Source: Tundrisphaera sp051175315 (GTDB taxonomy: Bacteria; Planctomycetota; Planctomycetia; Isosphaerales; Isosphaeraceae). Taken from it: DNA of 64,000 nt. This document shows, one piece after another, positions 1 through 7,936 of the stretch. Under the pieces are notes generated by a model. That model had not been told where the DNA came from, did not search any database, and saw only the letters and a list, made by a program, of their open reading frames with translations. Each line of letters opens with the position of its first letter. Position 1 is the stretch's first letter. The DNA lies in the NCBI RefSeq assembly GCF_051175315.1, contig NZ_CP195100.1:4960001-5024000 (forward strand), read 5' to 3'. Position numbers and translations under genes: made by a program.

Positions 1-2
1 TC

Positions 3-1964
3 GACCTCGCCGAGGGCCGCCGCTTCTGGTCGTTCCTCCCGGCCGTCGAGCAGGCGTTGCCCAACGTCTCCGACCCCGCCTGGACCCGGAACCGGATCGA
101 CCGCTTCGTCCTCAAGAAACTGGACGACAAGGGGATGCGGCCGACCGCCGAGGCCGACCGCCGGACCCTGATCCGCCGCGTCACGTTCGACCTGACCGGC
201 CTGCCCCCCACGCCCGAGGAGGCGGACGCCTTCGCGGCCGACGCCGACCCGGCCGCGTATGAGAAGCTGGTCGACCGCCTGCTCGCCTCGCCCCGATACG
301 GCGAGCGCTGGGGCCGGCTCTGGCTCGACGTGGCCCGGTATGCCGAGGACAACCCGACCGGCGAGGCGACCTGCAAGCCGCCCCGCAACCCGCACACCTA
401 CCGCGACTGGGTCATCAAGGCGATCAACGACGACCTCCCCTACGACGAGTTCGTCCGCCGCCAGCTGGCCGCCGACCTGATGCCCGGCCTGCCCCGGTCC
501 GAGGTCGCCGCCACCGGCTTCCTCGGCCTCGCCCCGGTCTACCACAAGGAACCGAAGCTGTCGGCCGAGGTGATCGGCACGATCATCGCCGACGAGTGGG
601 ACGAGAAGGTCGACACGGTCTCGCGCGGGATCCTCGGCCTGACCGTGGCCTGCGCCCGCTGCCACGACCACAAGTTCGACCCGATCGCCGCGGCCGACTA
701 CTACGCCCTCGCCGGGGTCATGGCCAGCACCCAGATGGTCGAGCGCCCGTTGGCCGAGGCCGACCCCGCCGTCGTCGAGGCCCTGGCCAACCACCGCGAC
801 CGCCAGGTCCACCTGGAACTGAAGCGGGGCTTCCTCCAGGAGCAGAAGAAGGGGGCCGAGCGCGACAAGACGGACCCATCCGGGTTCGCCCGCCAGCTGG
901 ATGAGGTCGAGAAGGAACTCAAGGCCCTCAAGGATGCCCCCAAGTTCGACGGCCCGACCGCCCCGGCCGTGCGCGACGCCGGCCTCTGGGTCGACGGCTC
1001 GGACCCGTCCTGGACCGCGATCGACTATCGCCCCGGCCAGCCCCGCGACCTCCCTTTGTTCGTCCGGGGCAGCATCAGCAACCCCGGGCCGATCGTCCCC
1101 CGGCGGTTCCTGTCGGTCCTCTCCCCGGGCGACCCCGCCCCGTTCGGCTCCGAGGACAGCGGCCGGCTCGACCTCGCCGACCGGATCTTCGGCGACGCCG
1201 CGTCGCTCGCGGCCCGGGTGATCGTCAACCGGGTCTGGGGCTGGCACTTCGGCACCGGGATCGTCTCCACGCCCAGCAACTTCGGCAAGCTGGGCGACGC
1301 CCCGACCCACCCCGAACTGCTGGACGACCTCGCCGCCCGGTTCATCGCGTCGGGCTGGTCGCTCAAGTGGCTCCACCGCGAGATCGTCGCCTCGGCCACC
1401 TATCGCCATGGGAGCAAGGTCGACGCGGCGACCGTCGCGGCCGACCCGGGCAACCGCTGGCTCGGCCGGGGCCACCGCCGCCGCCTGGACGTCGAGTCCT
1501 GGCACGACGCGATCCTCCAGGCGACGGGGATGCTCGACACCACCATGGGCGGGCCGTCGGACAGCCTCGACCGCTCGATCTCCTATCGCCGGGCGGTCTA
1601 CGGCAAGGTCAGCCGCCAGCGCCAGGCCGACCTCCTCAAACTGTTCGACTTCCCCGACCCGACCCGCCACGGCGAAAGCCGCGACCAGACGACCACGCCG
1701 TTGCAGCAGTTGTACTTCCTCAACAGCCCGTTCCTGCTGTCCCAGGCCGACGCCCTCGCCGGCAAGGCCCTGGACGGGGACCGGACCGCCGAGGACCGCG
1801 TCCGCTTCCTGTATCGCCGGATCCTGCTCCGCACGCCCAACGAGGCCGAACTCGGCCGCTCGGTGGCGTTCGTCGAGGAGAACGGCGGCGTCCCGGATCG
1901 CCGGGCGTGGGAGCTGCTGACGCAGGTCCTGCTGATCGGCAATGAAGCCTTGTTCGTCGACTGA
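3..1964 (+). CDS. DUF1549/DUF1553 domain protein, 5'-truncated by window edge
   Basis: The frame is open from base 3, and the first residues (RRFWSFLPAVEQALP) already match the linker that precedes DUF1549. The gene therefore starts before the window, and the TTG at 57 is not its start. DUF1549 covers roughly residues 30-240 and holds the family motif CARCHDHKFDPI near residue 220. DUF1553 covers roughly 380-630. Larger members carry a cytochrome-c domain at the missing N-terminus (PSD1 proteins). The DUF1501 gene starts 18 bp downstream, the usual planctomycete pairing. These are thought to be secreted proteins of unknown reaction; the pairing is certain, the function is not. Confidence 0.9.
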   Translation, partial: DLAEGRRFWSFLPAVEQALPNVSDPAWTRNRIDRFVLKKLDDKGMRPTAEADRRTLIRRVTFDLTGLPPTPEEADAFAADADPAAYEKLVDRLLASPRYGERWGRLWLDVARYAEDNPTGEATCKPPRNPHTYRDWVIKAINDDLPYDEFVRRQLAADLMPGLPRSEVAATGFLGLAPVYHKEPKLSAEVIGTIIADEWDEKVDTVSRGILGLTVACARCHDHKFDPIAAADYYALAGVMASTQMVERPLAEADPAVVEALANHRDRQVHLELKRGFLQEQKKGAERDKTDPSGFARQLDEVEKELKALKDAPKFDGPTAPAVRDAGLWVDGSDPSWTAIDYRPGQPRDLPLFVRGSISNPGPIVPRRFLSVLSPGDPAPFGSEDSGRLDLADRIFGDAASLAARVIVNRVWGWHFGTGIVSTPSNFGKLGDAPTHPELLDDLAARFIASGWSLKWLHREIVASATYRHGSKVDAATVAADPGNRWLGRGHRRRLDVESWHDAILQATGMLDTTMGGPSDSLDRSISYRRAVYGKVSRQRQADLLKLFDFPDPTRHGESRDQTTTPLQQLYFLNSPFLLSQADALAGKALDGDRTAEDRVRFLYRRILLRTPNEAELGRSVAFVEENGGVPDRRAWELLTQVLLIGNEALFVD

Positions 1965-1982
1965 CCCGGAGCGGACCTCGCC

Positions 1983-3329
1983 ATGACTCCTCCCAACCGT
2001 CGTCATTTCCTCCGGACCCTGTCGGCCGGCGTGGGCGGGCTGGGCCTGGCCAGCTTCCTCCACGCCGACGGCGTGCTGGGGGCGGACGGGTCGATCCCGG
2101 CGCCGCACTTCCCGGCCAAGGCCAGGCGGGTGATCCTCCTGTTCATGGGGGGCGGGCCGTCGCACCTGGACATGCTCGACCCCAAGCCGATGATCCAGCA
2201 GTACGCCGGGCAGAGGCCCGACGGCGTGGCCCTGCGCACCGAGCGCGTGACCGGCGGGCTCCTGCCGTCGCCGTTCGCCTTCGAGAAGTGCGGGGAAAGC
2301 GGCATCGAGGTCAGCGAGCTTTTGCCGCACCTGAAGCAACGGGTCGACGACCTGTGCGTCCTCCGGGGCGTCCACGGCAGCAACCCCAACCACGGCCCGG
2401 CGACCAACTTCATGATCTCGGGGCGGATCGACATGGTCCACCCCACGATCGGCTCGTGGGTCTCCTACGGCCTGGGGACCGAGAACCGGAGCCTGCCCAG
2501 CTTCATCTCCCTGGGCAACTACTTCAACGTGGCCCGCAACGGCTACCTGCCCGGCCAGCACCAGGGGACCCCGGTCGACGTCGGCCAGGACAGCCCGGAC
2601 AAGATGATCCGCCACCTCCGCAACCCGCGGATCGACCGCGACCGCCAGGCCCGCCAGCTCGACCTCCTCCGCGCCATGAACGCCGACCACCTCGCCGAGC
2701 GCCCCGAGGACGCCCTGCTGGAGGCCCGCGTCCAGGCGATGGAGACCGCCTTCCGGATGCAGGCCGCCGCCCCCGAGGTGTTCGACATCCGCAAGGAGTC
2801 GGCCGAGACCCGCAAGCTCTACGGCGAGGGCCGGTTCGCCGACACCTGCCTGCTGGCCCGCCGCCTCTCCGAGAACGGGGTCCGGTTCGTCCAGGTGGTC
2901 AACTCGGGCTGGGACCACCACGACAAGATCAACAAGAACATCCGCGAGAAGTGCAAGGAGATCGACCAGCCGATCGCCGGCCTGATCGCCGACCTCAAGG
3001 CCCGGGGGATGCTCGAAGACACCCTGGTGATCTGGGGCGGCGAGTTCGGCCGGACCCCGGTTTCCGAGGGGGGCGACGGCCGCGACCACAACCCGTTCGG
3101 CTTCACGATGTGGATGGCCGGCGGCGGGGTCAAGGCGGGCCACGTCCACGGCGCCACCGACGACTTCGGCTTCCGCTCGGTCGACGGCCGCGTCGGCGTC
3201 CACGACCTCCACGCCACGATCCTCCACCTCCTCGGCCTCGACCACGAACGCCTCACCTACCGCTACTCCGGCCGCGACTTCCGCCTCACCGACGTCGAGG
3301 GCACCATCGTCCGCGACATCCTGGCCTGA
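1983..3329 (+). CDS. DUF1501 domain-containing protein, Tat-exported
   Basis: A 448-residue protein with a twin-arginine signal (RRHFLRTLSAG) at residues 6-16 followed by a hydrophobic stretch, so export of a folded protein is likely. The DUF1501 (sulfatase/alkaline-phosphatase-like fold) features are GGGPSHLDMLDPKP near residue 57, WGGEFGRTP near 350 and GRDHNP about 15 residues later. The ATG is 18 bp after the stop of the DUF1549/DUF1553 gene. Such pairs are highly paralogous in planctomycetes; the substrate is unknown, and sulfated or phosphorylated polymers are only a guess from the fold. Confidence 0.9.
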   Translation: MTPPNRRHFLRTLSAGVGGLGLASFLHADGVLGADGSIPAPHFPAKARRVILLFMGGGPSHLDMLDPKPMIQQYAGQRPDGVALRTERVTGGLLPSPFAFEKCGESGIEVSELLPHLKQRVDDLCVLRGVHGSNPNHGPATNFMISGRIDMVHPTIGSWVSYGLGTENRSLPSFISLGNYFNVARNGYLPGQHQGTPVDVGQDSPDKMIRHLRNPRIDRDRQARQLDLLRAMNADHLAERPEDALLEARVQAMETAFRMQAAAPEVFDIRKESAETRKLYGEGRFADTCLLARRLSENGVRFVQVVNSGWDHHDKINKNIREKCKEIDQPIAGLIADLKARGMLEDTLVIWGGEFGRTPVSEGGDGRDHNPFGFTMWMAGGGVKAGHVHGATDDFGFRSVDGRVGVHDLHATILHLLGLDHERLTYRYSGRDFRLTDVEGTIVRDILA

Positions 3330-3466
3330 TCCGGGCTTCATCTTGTAGCTGGCTTCTTCGAGGCAGGCCGGTGTGCAGTCGGCCCGTACAGGTCTTCGCA
3401 GGCTTCGGCGATACAGGCCGCCATCAGCGAGGGTCCCACTCTCAGGCCAGTTCGGATCCTGGATTA

Positions 3467-3928
3467 ATGATCATCAATGATGTCCTGGACAAAGAGGCGT
3501 TCGGCTTCCTCGAGTCGCTCCCCGCGGAATGGGGGGCGACCGAGGAGGAACTCCGCGAGGTCGAGGATCAACTTGGCGTTCGCCTCCCCGCTCCTCTCCG
3601 GGAGCTGATGCTCCGCACCGGTCGCGGGATGCATATGCGATGGCTCTTCTCGGACGACTCGATCCCGCCTCTGGGTCGGCTCGTCGGCTTGCAGGACTTG
3701 GCCGTCGAGATCATCGAAGGTGAGCCGCTTCCGTTGCGCCCGACATTCCCGTTCGTGACGCTCGATGTTTCCGATGGGGGTGGGTTTGCATTCGCCCGAG
3801 CCGGGCACTCCGAGGATGACGCCGAAGTCTTTTGGTATCAGGAGTTGCATGGTTTCGATTGCGGTGCGGGCTGCTCTCTGAGGCGGACCATCGTCGAGGC
3901 CGTGTGGCGGGTCTTGCATCGCGTCTAA
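3467..3928 (+). CDS. SMI1/KNR4-like family protein
   Basis: The 153-residue reading begins at ATG 3467 (MIINDVLD); the frame is open further upstream only as a shadow of the DUF1501 gene. Residues 18-50 (WGATEEELREVEDQLGVRLPAPLRELML) resemble the N-terminal SMI1/KNR4 motif in which an acidic helix is followed by LP.. and a second helix. SMI1/KNR4 proteins often act as immunity proteins of contact-dependent or polymorphic toxins, but no toxin gene is visible nearby. Base composition is less GC-rich than that of the flanking genes, which would fit a recently acquired accessory gene. Confidence 0.65.
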   Translation: MIINDVLDKEAFGFLESLPAEWGATEEELREVEDQLGVRLPAPLRELMLRTGRGMHMRWLFSDDSIPPLGRLVGLQDLAVEIIEGEPLPLRPTFPFVTLDVSDGGGFAFARAGHSEDDAEVFWYQELHGFDCGAGCSLRRTIVEAVWRVLHRV

Positions 3929-4211
3929 CCTGATCAGCTAAGGATCGTCCGGGCTTGTTGAGTGGCGCAGGTTCTGCTGTCGACCGACCGCCTCGAAGTG
4001 AGCGGCTCGTATTTCTCTCCGCACCCCGGCCCGGCCTCGATCCCCGCGGGCCCGGTCGGCCGTATCTGCAAATCGGAGTGACCCCGACGCCGTAGCGGGA
4101 ACCTCGTGAATTCCCGCTCAGGGAGACATGACCCGTCCAATATCAGACGGGAAGACGCCGAATGTCCCGAGAAGCGTGATTCCACAAACTCAGAGGCGGA
4201 GGATTCGCCCG

Positions 4212-4442
4212 ATGTCCCGAACCGCGGAAATCGATGACCTGGCGGCGGGAGAGGTCGGCCGCAAGCCGGACCTGCCCTGCCATCTTTGCGGTGGCCGAGA
4301 CTACTCGTGGGGCGATCTCTACGCCGCCGGCCTCAACTTCATCCCCGATAGTGCCCCCCGACTGACCAGGATCCTCCGGATCGGCAACAAGCTGAGGGGC
4401 CGGCGGTGCGAGTCCTGCGGCAACGTCCAGATGTTTGCGTGA
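4212..4442 (+). CDS. Small zinc-ribbon protein, copy 1
   Basis: A 76-residue protein with two Cys pairs, CHLCGGRDY near residue 27 and CESCGNVQ near 66, a typical rubredoxin-knuckle zinc ribbon. The ATG at 4212 is preferred over the upstream ATG at 4128 because the paralogue at 5546 aligns from the same MSRT start. The two proteins align over their full length, share the tail RCESCGNVQ-FA and also share about 105 bp upstream, so they are tandem duplicates. No function is recognised; such ribbons may bind nucleic acid or protein. Confidence 0.75.
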   Translation: MSRTAEIDDLAAGEVGRKPDLPCHLCGGRDYSWGDLYAAGLNFIPDSAPRLTRILRIGNKLRGRRCESCGNVQMFA

Positions 4443-4530
4443 TCCTCAGCCCCCGGACGGACCCAATCTCATGCCTCGGGTGGGTCGCTTCGAGAAAGAG
4501 AAAACGAACCCATCGCCAGGGTTCGGGCCG

Positions 4531-4602
4531 GTTTGCCGTCGTGGGTGGGCGTCCGCGTGTCGTAACCGACCTGCTGAGTGTCGATCGTGTCGGTCTCCGG
4601 GC
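4531..4602 (-). pseudogene. Decayed 3' fragment of the secreted-protein gene at 5858-6277
   Basis: Read on the minus strand, this stretch gives TID.Q..GY.T.T.THDGK, matching the C-terminal region of the 5858-6277 product (TIDMQNPGYYTGTATHDGK) in frame for about 20 residues. There is no matching N-terminal half, signal peptide or start codon, so it is a leftover of the duplication that produced the two zinc-ribbon genes. Confidence 0.6.
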
Positions 4603-4638
4603 GGGTGGCTTTGGTTGTCTTGCCAATCAAAACCACCC
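4603..4638. repeat. Diverged copy of the palindromic repeat
   Basis: It has the 36-bp layout of the repeat arms at 40598 and 43297: GGGTGGCT at the left, a central CTTGCCAA and CCACCC at the right. Several substitutions have broken the central palindrome. It abuts the decayed gene fragment. Confidence 0.4.
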
Positions 4639-4664
4639 GGTCGCGAGGATATGCTTTGACGCCA

Positions 4665-5144
4665 TCAGCCCCGGCGGGCCGCCTCGATCGCGGCGATGTC
4701 GATCTTCACCATGTTCATCATGGCTTCCATGGCCCGCTTCGCGGCGGCGCGATCCGGGTCGGTCGTCGCTTCGAGCAGGACGCGGGGCGTGATCTGCCAG
4801 GAGAAGCCCCAGCGATCCCGGCACCAGCCGCAGGCGTTCTCCGCGCCGCCGTTGCCGACGATGGCGTCCCAATAGCGGTCGGTCTCCTCCTGGGTCTCGG
4901 TCACGACCATGAAGCTGACCGCCATGCTCGGCTGGAAGTCCGGCCGGCCGTTCAGCCCGACATAGGGCCGGCCGAGGATGGTGAACTCGACGATGAGATC
5001 CTCCCCCTCCTTCGCCGACGGGTTGTCCACGATGGAGGGGTGGGCCTTCCCGACGCGGCTGTCGGGGAACACGCTCGCGTAGAACTCGGCCGCCTCGCGG
5101 GCCTGACCTTGTTCGAACCACAGGCAGGTGATCATCTTGTCCAT
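4665..5144 (-). CDS. VOC-family protein (PhnB / 3-demethylubiquinone methyltransferase-like glyoxalase fold)
   Basis: The 159-residue protein starts at ATG 5144, preceded by AAGGGG at a 7-base spacing; the longer upstream frame is antisense to the second duplication unit. The N-terminus MDKMITCLWFEQGQAREAA and the internal segments GLNGRPDFQPSMAVSFMV and CGWCRDRWGFSWQITP are typical of the PhnB-like VOC group (3-dmu-9_3-mt domain). These are small cytoplasmic beta-alpha-beta dimers with mostly unproven catalysis. It stands alone between the two zinc-ribbon copies, so it may have moved in between them or been part of the duplicated stretch. Confidence 0.85.
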   Translation of the reverse strand: MDKMITCLWFEQGQAREAAEFYASVFPDSRVGKAHPSIVDNPSAKEGEDLIVEFTILGRPYVGLNGRPDFQPSMAVSFMVVTETQEETDRYWDAIVGNGGAENACGWCRDRWGFSWQITPRVLLEATTDPDRAAAKRAMEAMMNMVKIDIAAIEAARRG

Positions 5145-5545
5145 ATCCAGTCCCCTTGCAATCCGTTGGCGATCCCGACATCGCGGGCGATGGCCGTGCC
5201 CGGGATCCGGGCCGGCCGGGCGCATCCGCCCCCATCGGTCGGGCGACGTCCACCCGTCCGAGGAATAACGAACCCAACGGCGGTCCCACGCCGACCGCGA
5301 TGCGGGGCGGCGCCGGACGAAGGCCGATGGATCGCGTTGGTCGCTTCCATGCATCTCATCGGCCGAATGACCTGTCCGCTTGAACAGGAATCCATCGCCG
5401 ATCGCCAGGATGGCGTGGGCCATGAATCGGTGCGGGATCGCGTGAATTCCTGTCCGGGAGCCTGGCCCGCCCAATATTCGATGCCAAGGTCCCGAATGCC
5501 CGAAGAAGTGACACTCCACAAAACCAGAGCCGGGGGGATCGACCG
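5145..5545. other. 401-bp intergenic region between divergent genes
   Basis: It contains the upstream half of duplication unit 2 from about 5441 and must hold the promoters for the VOC gene (minus) and zinc-ribbon copy 2 (plus). No convincing ORF, tRNA or terminator was seen. The long minus-strand frame across it is unsupported. Confidence 0.5.
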
Positions 5546-5960
5546 ATGTCCAGGACCGGGGTCATCAACGAGTTCGCGGCGGCGGACGAGGTGGGCGGCA
5601 AGCCCGAAATGCCCTGCCATCTTTGCGGCGACCGGGATTATGCCTGGGGCGACATCTACGCTAACGGCATCAACTTCATCCCCGAAGATGACCCGTGGTG
5701 GTCCAAGATCCTCCGGCACGGCAGGAAGCTCCGGGCTCGCCGCTGCGAGTCCTGCGGCAACGTCCAGCTGTTCGCCTGAACCCGGGAGCCATACGAAACG
5801 AACCCAACAATGCGGCCTGAGTTCGGCCGAACAATCGACCCACAAGAGAGTTCCGACTCAACGGTCGATGCCGCGGAGGCTCAGGTCCCAGCTCTTGCCG
5901 TCGTGGGTCGCCGTCCCGGTGTAGTAGCCTGGGTTTTGCATGTCGATCGTGAAGGTCCCC
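5441..5960 (+). repeat. Segmental duplication, unit 2 (intact)
   Basis: Counterpart of 4105-4602. It carries an intact zinc-ribbon gene and the intact 3' end of the convergent gene at 5858. The GCCGTCGTGGGT block lies 118 bp after the zinc-ribbon stop here and 93 bp after it in unit 1, so there is one indel of about 25 bp. Confidence 0.65.
5546..5779 (+). CDS. Small zinc-ribbon protein, copy 2
   Basis: A 77-residue paralogue of the 4212 product. The Cys pairs CHLCGDRDYAWGD and CESCGNVQLFA are both kept, and the linker (NGINFIPEDDPWWSKILRHG) corresponds position by position to copy 1. Retention of all four cysteines in both copies argues that both are functional. It converges on the secreted-protein gene at 5858. 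The molecular function is unknown. Confidence 0.75.
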   Translation: MSRTGVINEFAAADEVGGKPEMPCHLCGDRDYAWGDIYANGINFIPEDDPWWSKILRHGRKLRARRCESCGNVQLFA

Positions 5961-6277
5961 GGGAACTTGCTCTTGTCGTTGAAGGTGACCTTCGCGGCCC
6001 TCTTGCCCGCGTTCTCGGTCTTGCCGATCGTTTCCCCCGTCTCCGGGTCGTAGAGGGTCAGGTTGGTCGCCCGGTATTTGAAGGTGATCTCCTTGCCCTC
6101 GCGGGTCGTCGCCCGGAACTTCCAGAGGGCGCCGTCGATGGTGTCCTTGGTGTCCTTCTTGAGCACCGCCCTCTTCTTCTTCTGGAGGGGCTCGGCGTGG
6201 CCGGGCGTGGCCCCGCCCGGCAGGAAGCTCATCAGGAGGACGGCACACACCGACGCCAGGATCGCGATCCGCCGCAT
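5858..6277 (-). CDS. Small secreted protein of unknown function
   Basis: The 139-residue protein starts at ATG 6277 behind GGAGCGG. The N-terminus MRRIAILASVCAVLLMSFLPGGATPGHAEP is a good Sec signal peptide with likely cleavage after GHA. The mature part is basic and beta-rich (KKKRAVLKKDTKDTIDGALWKFRATTREGKEITFKYR) with several Gly/Asp turns, suggesting a small periplasmic or surface beta-protein. No family is recognised. A decayed fragment of the same gene lies at 4531-4602. Confidence 0.7.
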   Translation of the reverse strand: MRRIAILASVCAVLLMSFLPGGATPGHAEPLQKKKRAVLKKDTKDTIDGALWKFRATTREGKEITFKYRATNLTLYDPETGETIGKTENAGKRAAKVTFNDKSKFPGTFTIDMQNPGYYTGTATHDGKSWDLSLRGIDR

Positions 6278-6421
6278 GGTTCCGCTCCGATCTCCGGGCC
6301 GCGCGCTTCGTGACCCGCCCCGGGCTGGGGCGGTCTGGCCGGCCGATGCATCGGTCAGAATGGCAGATGCGCATCTCAATGGCAAGTCGATCCAACCCGG
6401 ATCTCCGGGTCGGCCGGGGGC

Positions 6422-6874
6422 TTACTTGGCCGGGGCGGGCGCGGGGGCGGTGACGGGGCCGATCGGGCGGCGGATCGGCTTGTTGAGCGTCCGCGTCGCG
6501 GTGGTCTCGGCGGGCTTGGGGGCCAGCATGCTGTCGACGGCCAGGGTGGCCAGGCCGGTGAGGATCAGCATCGCGGGCAGGCCGATGCCGGCGGCGTGCC
6601 AGGGCTGGAACCGGAAGATCAGGGTGAAGACGGCGAACCAGACGATCGCCTGGAGGGTGGTCCAGATGATCTCGTCGGTGAACATCGTGAGGAAGTTGGT
6701 CCTCGTCCAGGTCAGCAGGCCCGCCAGGATCGCCGTCCCCACGCCGATCTTCAGCCCCAGGGCCGGGGTCGACTCGTCGTACAGGTAGTTCTGGCCGTAC
6801 TCGGTGATGATGTAGCAGGCCGCGAACAGGATCAGGTAGTTGACCAAAAACGGCCAGAGGAGCGTGGCCAGCAT
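6422..6874 (-). CDS. Small multi-pass membrane protein
   Basis: A 150-residue reading from ATG 6874 (MLATLLWPFLVNYLILFAACYI). Four hydrophobic helices are visible: about residues 4-22, 42-58, 76-92 and 98-116, followed by a Pro/Ala-rich, basic tail. The much longer open frame upstream on this strand is antisense to the isomerase genes and is rejected. No family is recognised. It is divergent from the sugar isomerase gene at 7058. Confidence 0.65.
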   Translation of the reverse strand: MLATLLWPFLVNYLILFAACYIITEYGQNYLYDESTPALGLKIGVGTAILAGLLTWTRTNFLTMFTDEIIWTTLQAIVWFAVFTLIFRFQPWHAAGIGLPAMLILTGLATLAVDSMLAPKPAETTATRTLNKPIRRPIGPVTAPAPAPAK

Positions 6875-6987
6875 GGGGGCACCGGGGCGATGGGAGGTTC
6901 GGGGGAGATCGGGGCCGCGAGCCCCCGCATCGTAACCGGAGGGGCCCGCTTTGGCCACCGGCCGCTGGCGGTTTCCCCGGACGGTGG

Positions 6988-6993
6988 TAGGAT
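6988..6993 (+). promoter_or_regulatory. -10-like hexamer TAGGAT
   Basis: TAGGAT lies 65 bp before the ATG at 7058 and matches the recurrent TAtgaT-type hexamer of this window. No clear -35 was found, so it is a weak candidate. Confidence 0.25.
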
Positions 6994-7057
6994 GGCGATC
7001 CCGATCCCTCGCGATCTCACCGAGCCTCCCCAGCGTCCGCGAACCGAGACGAGTCCC

Positions 7058-7882
7058 ATGATCCGCATCAGCGCCTTCGCCGACGAGATCGCCGCCGACC
7101 CGGTCGAGCAGATCGACGTCCTGGCCCGGCACGGCATCCGTCACATCGAATTCCGCTCGATCCACGGCATCAACGTCCTCGACCTCGACCGCTCCCAGCA
7201 CGAGGCGTTCCGGTCGCTGCTGAAGGAGCGCGGCGTCGGCCTCAGCGCCATCGGCTCGCCGATCGGCAAGATCAAGGCGAACGAGCCGTTCGAGCCCCAC
7301 CTGGAGCGGTTCAACATCGCCCTCGATCTGGCCGACTTCTACGAGACGCCCCGGATCCGGATCTTCTCCTACTACATCCCGGCCGGCGACGAGCCCTCCG
7401 CCCACCGCGACGAGGTGGTCCGCCGGATGGCCGAGAAGGCCCGCATCGCCGCCGACCGGGGCATCACCCTGCTCCTGGAGAACGAGAAGGGGATCTACGG
7501 CGACACCGCCGACCGGGTCCTCGACTTGCTCCGCGCCGTGGACTCCCCGGCTTTGTCGCACGCGTTCGACTCGGCCAACTACCTGGAGGTGGGGCAGGAG
7601 ATCGACGAGGCGTGGGACCTGCTCCGGCCCCGGACGACCCACATCCACGTCAAGGACTTCGACACCAAGACCCACAAGAACGTCCCGGCCGGGGAAGGGC
7701 AGGGGCAGATCCCCCGGATCATCGCCGAGGCGGTGTCCGACGGCTTCGACGGCTTCTGCACGCTGGAACCCCACCTGATCGTCGCCGCCCAGAGCCACGG
7801 CTTCACCGGCCCCGAGCGGTTCGGCGACGCGGCGCGGGCCCTCCAGGACGCCCTGGACCGCAAGGGCATTGCCTACGCCTGA
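7058..7882 (+). CDS. Sugar phosphate isomerase/epimerase (AP-endonuclease-2 TIM barrel)
   Basis: The 274-residue product starts at ATG 7058 (MIRISAFADEIAADP). It has the features of the xylose-isomerase-like TIM barrel: GIRHIEFRSIHG, LLLENEKGIYGDTA, SHAFDSANY, HIHVKDF and CTLEPHL, supplying the Glu, Asp and His metal ligands expected of IolE/hydroxypyruvate-isomerase-type enzymes. There is no signal peptide, so it is cytoplasmic. A Tat-exported relative follows 54 bp downstream; the two may act on the same cyclitol or sugar inside and outside the membrane. The substrate cannot be assigned. Confidence 0.88.
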   Translation: MIRISAFADEIAADPVEQIDVLARHGIRHIEFRSIHGINVLDLDRSQHEAFRSLLKERGVGLSAIGSPIGKIKANEPFEPHLERFNIALDLADFYETPRIRIFSYYIPAGDEPSAHRDEVVRRMAEKARIAADRGITLLLENEKGIYGDTADRVLDLLRAVDSPALSHAFDSANYLEVGQEIDEAWDLLRPRTTHIHVKDFDTKTHKNVPAGEGQGQIPRIIAEAVSDGFDGFCTLEPHLIVAAQSHGFTGPERFGDAARALQDALDRKGIAYA

Positions 7883-7936
7883 CCGCCCATCGAAGATGGC
7901 CCGATCCCCTCGCACAACCCCCGGAGAGAACGACCC

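Larger units (their letters stand above)
4105..4602 (+). repeat. Segmental duplication, unit 1 (diverged)
   Basis: This unit pairs with 5441-5960. Shared landmarks in the same order are GTGAATTCC about 105 bp before the start codon, GTCCCGA and GTGA.TCCACAAA..CAGAG before the ATG, the zinc-ribbon gene, and then a GCCGTCGTGGGT block. In unit 2 that block is the 3' end of the minus-strand gene at 5858; in unit 1 it is a remnant. Boundaries are estimated by eye. Confidence 0.65.

Noticed and set aside
2288..3928. 546-codon plus-strand frame running into the SMI1/KNR4-like gene
   Set aside because: The first 390 codons are a Pro/Arg-rich shadow of DUF1501; only the part from ATG 3467 is protein-like.
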